Positions 1 to 5,441 of a DNA stretch of 7,490 bases are shown one piece after another. The translations under genes were made by a program, and so were the position numbers. The DNA comes from JAUVXJ01 sp964577995 (lineage in GTDB: Bacteria > Chloroflexota > Anaerolineae > UBA7937 > B3-Chlor). The first letter of the stretch is position 1; each line of letters starts with the position of its first letter. Under the pieces are notes generated by a model. It saw only the letters and a program-made list of their open reading frames with translations. It did no database searches and was not told where the DNA came from. The stretch lies in the NCBI GenBank assembly GCA_964577995.1, contig CAZOBP010000145.1, positions 1-7,490 of the forward strand, read 5' to 3'.

Positions 1-71
1 TGGCACTTGCGGGCGAACTGCATGGCCTGACTGCACAAGAGATCGCTATCGGGGAGGAAGCTAGCAAATGA
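1..71 (+). CDS. C-terminal tail of Eco57I/TaqI-like RM enzyme (partial or relic)
   Basis: The frame that enters from the left edge ends at TGA 69-71 and reads ALAGELHGLTAQEIAIGEE near its end. This lines up with the last residues of Eco57I-type fused methylase/endonucleases, whose C-terminus typically reads like LVYELYGLTEEEIAIVEG. The same tail occurs intact at 4081-4140 and degraded near 5071 and 6350. Several consensus residues are replaced here (VYELY to AGELH, IVEG to IGEE), which suggests a decaying or divergent copy. The stop lies 16 bp before the DUF1638 start. Only about 23 codons are visible, so I cannot tell whether a full RM gene lies upstream. Confidence 0.5.
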   Translation, partial: ALAGELHGLTAQEIAIGEEASK

Positions 72-87
72 TTGGAGGAAGAGGTCG

Positions 88-765
88 ATGGCCAAAGTGA
101 CCGATCCCACGTTTGAGGACCGCTGCATCATATCCTGCGGGATGCTGCACCCAGAGATCACTCACCTGATGGAGAGCCGTTTCCTGAATCCACGCCGCCT
201 ATTCTTTACCCCGCCCGGTTTGCATGCCCTGCCCGACAGGCTAGAAGAGCATCTCCTCAAGAAGCTGTCCAAGACCAGGGAATGGTGTGCCGACCACGAG
301 ATCATGGTCGTCTATGGAAAGAAGTGTCACGTCAGTACCGAAGAGCCACTCAAGCGGGTGGACTCGATTCTAGAGGAAACAGGCCAGGGGATGGCCAGAG
401 TTCAGGGAGAGTACGGCTACGACATGCTGGCTGGCTTCGAAGAGCGGCAGCAGATTAGCGGGGGGAGACAGGACAAGATTCTGTGGTTCACCCCGGGCTG
501 GCTCAGGAACTGGAAGGTCGTCTATCAGAGGTATTTCGGCTGGGACAAGGCCGACGCCAACGCCAACTTTCCAGGGTTCTATGACAAGATCATCGTCCTG
601 GATGGCCTGGAGTTCGCCGAGGAGTATATGGCGCATCACGCCGAGGAGATCCTGGAACTCTTCGACTGGTCGGGCCTAGAAGTCGATTTCCACCCCATCA
701 CCCTGGATCGTTTCAAGGGATTGCTGAAGGACGCACTCAACTCGGCCGTTGCCCAGAGTGTTTGA
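88..765 (+). CDS. DUF1638 family protein
   Basis: 225-aa soluble protein with no signal peptide or membrane segment. It resembles DUF1638 proteins in the N-terminal CGMLHPEI (residues 17-24), an LPDRLEEHL helix following LHA (45-56), a short VVYGKKCHV strand-loop carrying Cys80, and the C-terminal LWFTPGWLRNWK block (132-143), matching the TPGWL-type motif I recall for the family. The function of DUF1638 is not established; it is known mainly from methanogens and some anaerobic bacteria, sometimes near corrinoid methyltransferase genes. No such neighbour is visible here. The Cys residues (13, 17, 67, 80) could be metal ligands, but that is inference. The start is supported by a strong GGAGGAAGAGG purine run at 74-84, just upstream of ATG 88. 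Length is typical of the family. The family call is from memory of motifs, not a search. Confidence 0.7.
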   Translation: MAKVTDPTFEDRCIISCGMLHPEITHLMESRFLNPRRLFFTPPGLHALPDRLEEHLLKKLSKTREWCADHEIMVVYGKKCHVSTEEPLKRVDSILEETGQGMARVQGEYGYDMLAGFEERQQISGGRQDKILWFTPGWLRNWKVVYQRYFGWDKADANANFPGFYDKIIVLDGLEFAEEYMAHHAEEILELFDWSGLEVDFHPITLDRFKGLLKDALNSAVAQSV

Positions 766-802
766 GAGTAGTAGAGATGGAGACGCGCGGCGGAAACCGG
801 AG

Positions 803-1015
803 ATGAGTCCCATAGCTCCGCAAGTCAACCTCTACCCGTTGCGGCAGGATTCAATCGCACCGGCCATACGTCGGGCGCTGCGGGCTCTCCGCCATCGTGG
901 ACAAGCGGGATCACCGAACGCATCGACTACTACACCGAAAGAGGGTTCAGCGATCTCAGTGGTTCAGTCGCCCTGGCTCAGTATCTCATTCCCCGGCGAC
1001 CCCGCTGGTCCATAG
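803..1015 (+). pseudogene. 3'-truncated thiamine-binding (MTH1187/YkoF-like) protein
   Basis: The frame from ATG 803 starts MSPIAPQVNLYPLRQDSIAP and continues AIRRALRALRHRG. This is the N-terminus of the ~95-100 aa MTH1187/YkoF thiamine-binding family (PF01910), where xAQVSLYPLRQ is the first strand and the next stretch is the first helix. After residue ~33 (near 901) the family pattern, expected to continue with a G-P-M-S/T-T strand, is lost. The reading frame instead translates a dispersed hairpin repeat (909-955) and unrelated DNA to a TAG at 1013-1015. The product would be about 70 aa with less than half of the fold. It lies 37 bp after the DUF1638 gene and has only a poor ribosome binding site (CGGAG directly abutting the ATG). 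Family assignment rests on 33 residues. Confidence 0.6.
909..955. repeat. degenerate copy of the GATCACTGAAC hairpin repeat
   Basis: GATCACCGAAC (909-919) faces GTTCAGCGATC (945-955), 9 of 11 positions pairing, followed by CTCAGTGG. The same arms, loop size class and CTCAGTGG flank occur at 4132-4184 and 5139-5191. The preceding bases GCCATCGTGGA (892-902) also match the last codons (AIVE) of the RM tail that precedes the other two copies, so this copy may include a few bases of that tail. It sits exactly where the thiamine-binding gene loses its coding pattern. Confidence 0.55.
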
Positions 1016-1031
1016 CAGGGCCGGCCTGCGC

Positions 1032-2339
1032 TCAACCCCCTCCGGAGTCGCCACGGAAGCCTCTCAGGGCGAAAGCCAGCAGGTTCACCACCAGCAGGCC
1101 AGACAACAAACCCAGCGTCAGTGCGCCAACCAGCTCAAGCCCACTTCCATGCCGCAAGACCATGCCCAGGAGGGCGACCACCGGCCCCGCGACGAGTCCG
1201 TACAGCGGCCGGGTGTGTCTCTTGGCCAGCAGGTAGTGGACCTCGAGATAGAGAAGCGACAGGATCAGCATAGCGACCGAGTAGAACAAGACCAGAGCGG
1301 CAGTCTCCGGAGACGCGTATCCGCTCCCGAAGAGGATGGAGATTACCTGTTGCGGGAACAGGCCGTAGACGAGAACCACGCTGGCGCTGGCAGCCAGGGT
1401 AGCCAGAAACGCAAACCCCAGATACTGTCTCGTCGATCGGCCCGACGCGCTGGCGCTTGCCACCCTCGGCACCATGATGATCACCAGAAAGCCCGGCAAG
1501 TAGTAGGCGATCTTGCCCAAGAGAGCGGCTATCGCGTAATGCGCCGAGTCCGTCGCGGATAGATAGTGGCGGGCGAGAGTCACGTCTACGTTCATCAGCA
1601 AGACCACCGAAGCGTAGGTAACCAGAGTCGGCCATATATCCCTCGGATAGGTCGTCTCCTTCTCCACTGTGGCACCACCCTCCGAGCCTTCCGTATCCCG
1701 GCCCGAGGCCACCATAACGAACGAGAACATCGCCGCTGCTGCCCTCGACAGAAACAACGCTGCCAGGGCTCCCTCGACACCCAGCCCCATGAGCACCAAC
1801 AGTGCTCCCAGGGCAAGCTTGCCCACGTACTTGGTGAGGATGCTGCCCGCCAGGGCCTGGAACCGCTGCATCCCTTGCAGCACGCCCTCCGCGAAGGGAA
1901 CGTACAGGGACACCAGGGAGGCTGCTCCCACCAGCCAGATAGGCAACAGCGACGTGTGGAAGAACGTGGCCAGGACCGGGCCGGCGACGAGATAGACGGC
2001 GATGCCTCCTAGAATGAACGGGGTGGTGCGGCGGAGGTCTCGGCGCAGATGCCTGTGTACCTGCTGGCGGCCCACTCGCACCACGGTCTCCGCGGTGTGG
2101 CGGGCTACCGTGAGTTGGATGGTGCTCACCGGTATGGTAAGCAATAGCGAGAAAGACATCAGACCATTCAGCAGCCCAAAATCCGAGGCTCGAAGACTCC
2201 TGCTCATGAAGAGCTGGAAGAGATAGCTCAGCAGGTGGCTTGCGAGCATCGCGGCCACGAGTGCCCAAGACTGCGCGATTTGAGCGGGGAGTCTCCTCCT
2301 CATCGTCGCCAGAGGCCGAGTTCCGGTGTCACCAATCAT
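1032..2339 (-). CDS. polysaccharide flippase (MOP superfamily, Wzx-like)
   Basis: 435-aa polytopic membrane protein with about 12 predicted helices, roughly residues 24-44, 58-78, 106-125, 131-150, 171-191, 192-210, 234-250, 267-290, 306-327, 345-372, 378-395 and 403-425. The N-terminal half has the conserved polysaccharide-transporter pattern of a first helix, then MSRSLRASDFGLLNGL. The second half has NVDVTLARHYLSATDSAHYA followed by a helix with LGKIAYYLPG, typical of RfbX/Wzx-type lipid-linked oligosaccharide exporters. The expected role is flipping a lipid-linked sugar unit across the inner membrane. The start ATG (2337-2339) overlaps the end of the upstream gene by 11 bp and has AGGTGG a few bases before it, so translation is probably coupled. 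A second Met at residue 13 lacks a ribosome binding site. The substrate cannot be told from sequence. A short GC-rich inverted repeat lies at 1015-1029 just past the stop, without a T-run. Confidence 0.85.
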   Translation of the reverse strand: MIGDTGTRPLATMRRRLPAQIAQSWALVAAMLASHLLSYLFQLFMSRSLRASDFGLLNGLMSFSLLLTIPVSTIQLTVARHTAETVVRVGRQQVHRHLRRDLRRTTPFILGGIAVYLVAGPVLATFFHTSLLPIWLVGAASLVSLYVPFAEGVLQGMQRFQALAGSILTKYVGKLALGALLVLMGLGVEGALAALFLSRAAAAMFSFVMVASGRDTEGSEGGATVEKETTYPRDIWPTLVTYASVVLLMNVDVTLARHYLSATDSAHYAIAALLGKIAYYLPGFLVIIMVPRVASASASGRSTRQYLGFAFLATLAASASVVLVYGLFPQQVISILFGSGYASPETAALVLFYSVAMLILSLLYLEVHYLLAKRHTRPLYGLVAGPVVALLGMVLRHGSGLELVGALTLGLLSGLLVVNLLAFALRGFRGDSGGG

Positions 2340-3168
2340 CGCCCACCTGACCCATCGGATCCTGCGTGCCCGGTGGGCGATCCGCTCGCCGGCCCTTCCT
2401 CCATACCTTCACAGCGCAGACTGCCATAGCAGCAAAGGTAGCAGCATACGCCAGGCCTGATAGTGCGAAGGCCAACCGCTGGTATCTCTGGCCCGCGAAC
2501 TCCAGAGTGAGCTCGTACTCCCCGACCTTGTCGATAGCATAGGCGTTCACGAAGTAGTAGCTGGACTGAGGACTGATCTCCCGTCCATCAACGAAAACGC
2601 GCCAGAGCGGATCATAGGTGCTCGAAAAGACCAACGTGTAGGGCGCTGTGGCGGCGATTCGGAGACGGTAGAGCCAGGGGCTAGCCTGCTCCCATTCGAG
2701 GATCTCCCCCGGTGTTTCGCCCGGCGCAGAGAGAAGCTCTGCGACCGGCGCTGGAGTCGGGTGTTGCGAAGAGAGCAGAAACGTCTTCATCCCTAGAGCG
2801 GTACCCAGAGACTCCAGACTCAGGCTGTCTCCCATCACAGTGATGGTCCCCAAACCGACGCCCTCCTCCACATCTGTACCACCCATGCCCACTGTCAGCG
2901 AGGAGACCTGGTCCCAGCGCACGATGCCCTCGGTGGCTACGGGGTCGTAGAGAGGGATATTGACGGTCTCCCACTGGGAGGACAAGTCCTTGAACGAGTA
3001 CACAGCCCTGCCAGAGTCGCCGAAGGTTATCCGCAAACGGACCTCCTCCCCGCTATCCAGCCCCTTGAAATCGAGAAGGAGATAGGTCGAGTGAAGCCAA
3101 TCCTGCGGCCCCTCGAATTCCAGTTGCAGTAGTGGAGTGTACCCGCTCGCTGGCTTGCCCTCCCGCAC
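2329..3168 (-). CDS. membrane-anchored extracytoplasmic beta-rich protein, 5' end uncertain
   Basis: From GTG 3168 the product is 279 aa. Residues ~13-112 are strand-rich (LQLEFEG, YLLLDFKGL, EEVRLRITFGD, VNIPLYDP, GTITVMG) and look like a jelly-roll or carbohydrate-binding sandwich. Residues ~155-225 form a second beta unit with YTLVFSSTYDPLWRVFVDGR and YYFVNAYAI, which resembles the C-terminal domain of YfhO-type and related large glycan membrane proteins. One helix (231-255) and a basic tail follow. No signal peptide is visible at this start. The frame stays open upstream to TAA at 3298-3300 (44 more codons, including PRFLPGGRFLVREG) but holds no ATG, GTG or TTG before GTG 3168, and that GTG has no ribosome binding site. 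I therefore suspect a 5'-truncated gene or a frameshift; a C6 run lies at 3178-3183. It overlaps the flippase by 11 bp, implying a shared envelope-polysaccharide role. Function is inferred. Confidence 0.6.
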   Translation of the reverse strand: MREGKPASGYTPLLQLEFEGPQDWLHSTYLLLDFKGLDSGEEVRLRITFGDSGRAVYSFKDLSSQWETVNIPLYDPVATEGIVRWDQVSSLTVGMGGTDVEEGVGLGTITVMGDSLSLESLGTALGMKTFLLSSQHPTPAPVAELLSAPGETPGEILEWEQASPWLYRLRIAATAPYTLVFSSTYDPLWRVFVDGREISPQSSYYFVNAYAIDKVGEYELTLEFAGQRYQRLAFALSGLAYAATFAAMAVCAVKVWRKGRRADRPPGTQDPMGQVGDDW

Positions 3169-3375
3169 GAGAAAGCGCCCCCCGGGCAGGAATCGCGGCA
3201 GATCTGCCTGACCACCAGCACTCGCATCGAGCGGCCGCCCCCCACTGAGGCCTCGCCGTCGGCACTTGCCGATTCCACACCCGGGTATCTCCGTCCCTTA
3301 GTCACTGTGTTTTCACCACCAGTGCCCTCCGCTCCTCGATCTAGAACACAGGCCCTCGCCTCTTCGGGCGGCCAC

Positions 3376-3404
3376 ATTGTAACATCAGCAGTTGACGAGC
3401 ACAA
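3376..3404 (-). promoter_or_regulatory. candidate minus-strand promoter with extended -10
   Basis: On the minus strand TACAAT (3381-3376) is preceded by TG one base upstream, an extended -10 pattern. TTGTGC (3404-3399) stands 17 bp further up as a weak -35 (3 of 6). It points toward the two-gene minus-strand unit, about 200 bp before its first usable start codon. It is a pattern match only. Confidence 0.35.
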
Positions 3405-3408
3405 CTGC
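3388..3408. promoter_or_regulatory. 21-bp dyad, possible operator
   Basis: GCAGTTG (3388-3394) and CAACTGC (3402-3408) are perfect inverted 7-mers separated by 7 bases. The dyad overlaps the -35 of the candidate minus-strand promoter, the usual place for a repressor operator. It could instead be another of the many palindromes in this stretch. Confidence 0.3.
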
Positions 3409-3452
3409 CTCGTCCGGGCGACTGCCGGGCACCGACACACCGAGCACCCCCG

Positions 3453-3470
3453 AACCGGCCTCCGCCGGTT
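3453..3470. repeat. 7-bp-arm hairpin
   Basis: AACCGGC (3453-3459) and GCCGGTT (3464-3470) pair perfectly around a 4-base loop. Only TTT then C follows on the plus strand, so it is a poor rho-independent terminator. Confidence 0.4.
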
Positions 3471-3539
3471 TCCCGTTCAGTTCAGTAGTGCAGGACTCCA
3501 GTCCGGTGTCACCCACGGCTTACCACCGCCACACGCTCC

Positions 3540-3567
3540 TGTAGGGCAGACTCGAGTCTGCCCTACA
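3540..3567. repeat. perfect 28-bp palindrome
   Basis: The left half is TGTAGGGCAGACTC (3540-3553) and the right half is its exact reverse complement (3554-3567), with no spacer. It is the same family as 3689-3714, from which it differs by two paired substitutions. Confidence 0.85.
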
Positions 3568-3571
3568 AACG

Positions 3572-3604
3572 GTGCTTGCCGCCCGGCTTCAGTCCGGCGA
3601 GCAC
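3572..3604. repeat. imperfect GC-rich inverted repeat
   Basis: GTGCTTGCCG (3572-3581) pairs with CGGCGAGCAC (3595-3604), 9 of 10 Watson-Crick and the tenth a T-G pair. The interior has CCGG near both ends (3583-3586, 3593-3596) around a CTTCAGT core. It lies 4 bp after the 28-bp palindrome. Confidence 0.6.
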
Positions 3605-3688
3605 GCCTCCGTACGATCGCCCCGCCGGAGGGGTCTGGATCACTACAAACACTGACAATGCTGACCGCATGATCTTGGGCGCGCTCCC

Positions 3689-3714
3689 GTAGGACAAACT
3701 CAAGTTTGTCCTAC
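3689..3714. repeat. 12-bp-arm palindrome, second family member
   Basis: GTAGGACAAACT (3689-3700) and AGTTTGTCCTAC (3703-3714) are exact reverse complements with a 2-base CA spacer. Compared with 3540-3567, two G-C pairs have become A-T pairs, each changed on both arms. Confidence 0.85.
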
Positions 3715-3762
3715 ACCGGGCAGTCGTCGTGCGGCTACGGCTACGCCGCCGGGCCCCCAAAG

Positions 3763-3791
3763 ATGACAAAACCCCAGATAAGTGGTACAAT
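3763..3791 (+). promoter_or_regulatory. promoter of the RM-ends minigene
   Basis: ATGACA (3763-3768, 5 of 6 to TTGACA) and TACAAT (3786-3791, 5 of 6 to TATAAT) are spaced by exactly 17 bp. Transcription would start near 3798, about 34 bases before the TTG at 3832. This argues against the in-frame ATG at 3763, which would lie inside the -35 box. Confidence 0.55.
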
Positions 3792-3831
3792 AGGAAATGA
3801 CAGCGGGCGTCCGTTGGGAGAAGAGGGAGCC

Positions 3832-4140
3832 TTGAGCGCGGAGCAAGAGCGGCCAGAAGTCAGCGCCCCTGAAACAGCTTGTCGAGACATCGAAGGGCTG
3901 GTCCAGCGCTTCGCCCGCAACCGCGACCTCTACACCCGCCCCGAGTGCAGAGAAACCCACGTTCGCACTGAGCGCATGCTGGACCTGCACAAGAAGCTGG
4001 CCGCCGCCACCATCCCCGCCGACAAGAAGCTCTACCAGCGCCAGATAGAGGCCACCGACGGAGAGATCGACGCGCTGGTGTACGAGCTGTATGGGTTGAC
4101 CCAGGAACAGATCGCGATCGTGGAGGGACAGGATCACTGA
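3832..4140 (+). CDS. RM-ends minigene: N- and C-terminal ends of an Eco57I-type RM enzyme joined in frame
   Basis: From TTG 3832 the product is 102 aa. Residues 19-47 contain LVQRFARNRDLYTRPECRET then HVRTE, the opening block of Eco57I-type fused methylase/endonucleases (pattern LVxRFxRNxxxYxxPxYxETxVRxE, normally followed by FIDPFF). Residues 48-99 contain RMLDLHKKLAAA, QRQIEATD and LVYELYGLTQEQIAIVEG, the closing block of the same family. The ~900 or more residues between (nuclease, methylase with NPPY, specificity domain) are missing; the junction falls at Glu47/Arg48 (3970-3975) without a frame break. No catalytic motif remains, so enzyme activity is not expected. The last 50 residues are probably helical or coiled-coil. 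GAGGGAG lies about 5 bases before TTG 3832, and a promoter fits 34 bases upstream. A hairpin spans the stop codon. It could be a translated regulatory or dominant-negative fragment, or a deletion relic with an accidentally preserved frame. Family recognition is from memory. Confidence 0.65.
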   Translation: MSAEQERPEVSAPETACRDIEGLVQRFARNRDLYTRPECRETHVRTERMLDLHKKLAAATIPADKKLYQRQIEATDGEIDALVYELYGLTQEQIAIVEGQDH

Positions 4141-4184
4141 ACCCGCTGAGAAGAGTGATTCCACTGAGGGAGGGTTCAGTGATC
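4132..4184. repeat. 13-bp-arm hairpin across the minigene stop codon
   Basis: GATCACTGAACCC (4132-4144) and GGGTTCAGTGATC (4172-4184) are perfect inverted repeats with a 27-base loop. The TGA stop at 4138-4140 is within the left arm. No T-run follows, so it is not a classical terminator. The loop holds CCACTGAG (4161-4168), which could pair alternatively with CTCAGTGG at 4201-4208. Confidence 0.8.
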
Positions 4185-4274
4185 TCAGGGGTTTGGTGGC
4201 CTCAGTGGTCCCACGGGTCCGGAGATCGACGGAAGCCTGGTTGACAAGGGATGTAGAGACGAGGTTGGACGAAC

Positions 4275-4997
4275 ATGAATGGGGAGGCCGACTGGGGCAA
4301 CCCACTCTATATCATCCTAAACGCGATAGCCTTTTCCCTGGTCCCTTTGACCATTACTTACATCGCCGCACGTGCGGGCAAGGTGCCCATTCGACGTCTG
4401 CTCGACAGGCACTGCGAACTGGTGGTCTCGGGGCTGCTCCTCATCGTCGCCTGGCTCGTCTACTCCAGCACGGGGCCTTCCTGGGCTCCCATCCTCATTG
4501 TCGGCCTGGCTGCAACTGTGCTCCTGGTGCGATACGAATACACGGTGACCAAGTTCAGTGGGCAGACGGGCGGGTTCTCCGGCAATCGCGATGGTCCCTA
4601 TGATGACCCAATCGAATGCGAACCACTTCACCCTGCCTGGAAACCCATACAGGGGGCAAAATGGATCTGGAAGAAGAAGAAACCAAGCGACCAGGAGGCG
4701 CAGCGAGGGCAAACCGTCTGGCATCGACTGGACTTCTGGCTTCTTCGGTCCAGCCACGGGGTGGCCAGTGCGACCTTGACCCTGATGGTCGATGATTCCG
4801 TCAACGTGTATGTCAATGGACAGCTTGTGGCGGAGAACATCCGCTTTTCTCACGTCCCGACCACGGTGTACTTTGGGCCTTTTCTGCGGAGATGGAACAA
4901 CGTGATACATATGGAGATCACCAATGACCCGGGTAGAGAAGGCGCAACAGGCGAGGACAACCCAGCAGGAATTGTCTATGCTCTGAAAGTTGCTTGA
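4275..4997 (+). CDS. three-helix membrane protein with C-terminal galactose-binding-like domain
   Basis: 240 aa. Three hydrophobic segments lie at about residues 10-32, 48-64 and 69-86, followed by a linker rich in Gly, Asp and Pro. Residues ~125-240 form a soluble beta-rich domain with GAKWIW (127-132), HRLDFWLL, ATLTLMVDDSVNVYVNGQLV (166-185) and NVIHMEITND (208-217). The D-(D)-S-V-x-V-Y-V-N-G pattern is typical of galactose-binding-like jelly rolls, as in sugar-binding domains that accompany glycoside hydrolases or surface proteins. I do not recognise a named family and no catalytic residues stand out. Three helices with a cytoplasmic N-terminus would place the domain outside the cell; the KKKK at 133-136 makes that topology uncertain. 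GAGG at 4261-4264 is a weak, distant ribosome binding site for ATG 4275. It follows the hairpin repeat by 90 bp and has no clear promoter. Confidence 0.65.
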   Translation: MNGEADWGNPLYIILNAIAFSLVPLTITYIAARAGKVPIRRLLDRHCELVVSGLLLIVAWLVYSSTGPSWAPILIVGLAATVLLVRYEYTVTKFSGQTGGFSGNRDGPYDDPIECEPLHPAWKPIQGAKWIWKKKKPSDQEAQRGQTVWHRLDFWLLRSSHGVASATLTLMVDDSVNVYVNGQLVAENIRFSHVPTTVYFGPFLRRWNNVIHMEITNDPGREGATGEDNPAGIVYALKVA

Positions 4998-5070
4998 GCG
5001 AATTCATGCGGGTTCCTGGTTTGTACTGCACGCCCCGGGAAAACACCGTCCTGATATGAGTGATGTTCGG

Positions 5071-5136
5071 GAGATCGACGCGCTGATCCAGACTTGTGCG
5101 GCCCGAGCGCGGGACAGATCGCCATCGTCGAATAAC
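5071..5136 (+). pseudogene. degraded copy of the RM C-terminal tail
   Basis: GAGATCGACGCGCTG (5071-5085) is identical to the EIDAL codons of the intact minigene. It is followed by scrambled sequence where VYELYGLT should be, then GGACAGATCGCCATCGTCGA (5111-5130), which encodes GQIAIVE in a shifted frame and leads to TAA. The hairpin repeat follows as in the minigene. The internal loss and frame change show that it is not functional. Confidence 0.55.
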
Positions 5137-5138
5137 GC

Positions 5139-5191
5139 GATCACTAAGCGCACCGAAGGGACTGATTCCTCCGAGAGAGAGTTTAGTGATC
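5139..5191. repeat. hairpin repeat copy with compensatory change
   Basis: GATCACTAA (5139-5147) pairs with TTAGTGATC (5183-5191), extended by one G-T and one C-G pair to 11 positions. CTCAGTGGTCC follows. Relative to 4132-4184 the eighth pair is A-T instead of G-C, with both sides changed. Confidence 0.7.
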
Positions 5192-5285
5192 TCAGTGGTC
5201 CGACCGGGCGCACAGGGGGTCTTTCTTCGCCCACCACAGACTCGAAAAGGAACCTGTGGCTAGCAGCAGCAAGCCTCTCCGGCAC

Positions 5286-5380
5286 CACTGGGCGGCCTTC
5301 GGAGTTAGCGTGGTTGTAGAAACAAAGCTCGGCCTGGTGCGCCAGAAACGGCAACCAGGTGGACCGACGTCCGCATTTTC
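5286..5380. repeat. 95-bp box, copy A
   Basis: It aligns without gaps to 6471-6565 at 67 of 95 positions by hand count, including CACTGxGCGG at the start, TAGCxTGGTT (5306-5315) and GTCCGCA near the end. It contains small dyads CTGG/CCAG (5330-5333, 5338-5345 region) and GGAC/GTCC near its right end. It ends 61 bp before the methyltransferase start. Confidence 0.65.
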
Positions 5381-5441
5381 ACCAGCTAGGCAGCAGCGAC
5401 AGAGCAGAGGATTGAAGACTATCAAGGGAGTGGGTGAACAA

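Larger units (their letters stand above)
3301..3762. other. gene-free palindrome cluster
   Basis: No credible coding region is seen on either strand; the open frames here translate the palindromes themselves. The stretch holds the minus-strand promoter candidate, then at least four inverted repeats at 3453-3470, 3540-3567, 3572-3604 and 3689-3714. Smaller ones are GGACT/AGTCC at 3493-3504 and CCTCCG/CGGAGG at 3606-3631. It separates two divergent transcription units, so the hairpins cannot all be terminators of flanking genes. Confidence 0.6.
4998..5441. other. gene-free stretch made of repeat relics
   Basis: No credible gene. From left to right it holds a degraded RM tail (5071-5136), a hairpin repeat copy (5139-5191), a CCACAG/CTGTGG inverted repeat (5234-5259) and a 95-bp box repeated at 6471-6565 (5286-5380). 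The methyltransferase frame stays open back to about 5256, but that extension translates the 95-bp box and is not part of the protein. Confidence 0.55.

Noticed and set aside
1015..1029. GCAGG/CCTGC hairpin as terminator of the flippase unit
   Set aside because: The stem is only 5 bp around a CCGGC core and no T-run follows on the minus strand, so it is too weak to call.
897..2012. Plus-strand frames opposite the flippase (221 aa and 148 aa)
   Set aside because: They are rich in Gln, Arg and His with no domain pattern, and lie antisense to a clear membrane protein.
3307..3672. 121-aa plus-strand frame in the palindrome cluster
   Set aside because: Its sequence is translated palindromes (VGQTRVCPTNG) with no conserved pattern or ribosome binding site.
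3453..3714. CRISPR array or tandem regulatory array
   Set aside because: The inverted repeats differ in sequence and length and are irregularly spaced; there are no uniform direct repeats or spacers and no cas genes.
4241..4269. Perfect TTGACA at 4241-4246 as promoter of the 4275 gene
   Set aside because: No -10 like sequence lies 16-18 bp downstream, and the expected start would fall at or inside the coding region.
3700..4305. Long minus-strand frame opposite the minigene (SLHDRDLFLGQPIQLVHQRV...)
   Set aside because: It is the exact antisense of the RM tail; the sense strand has family motifs, a promoter and a ribosome binding site. A matching antisense frame at 6176-6682 arises for the same reason.
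4990..5319. 109-aa plus-strand frame after the membrane protein
   Set aside because: It runs through the degraded RM tail and hairpin repeat in a mixed frame and shows no protein family pattern.
5256..5441. N-terminal 62-codon extension of the methyltransferase
   Set aside because: It translates the 95-bp box shared with 6471-6565; ATG 5442 has ribosome binding sequences and starts the family pattern.
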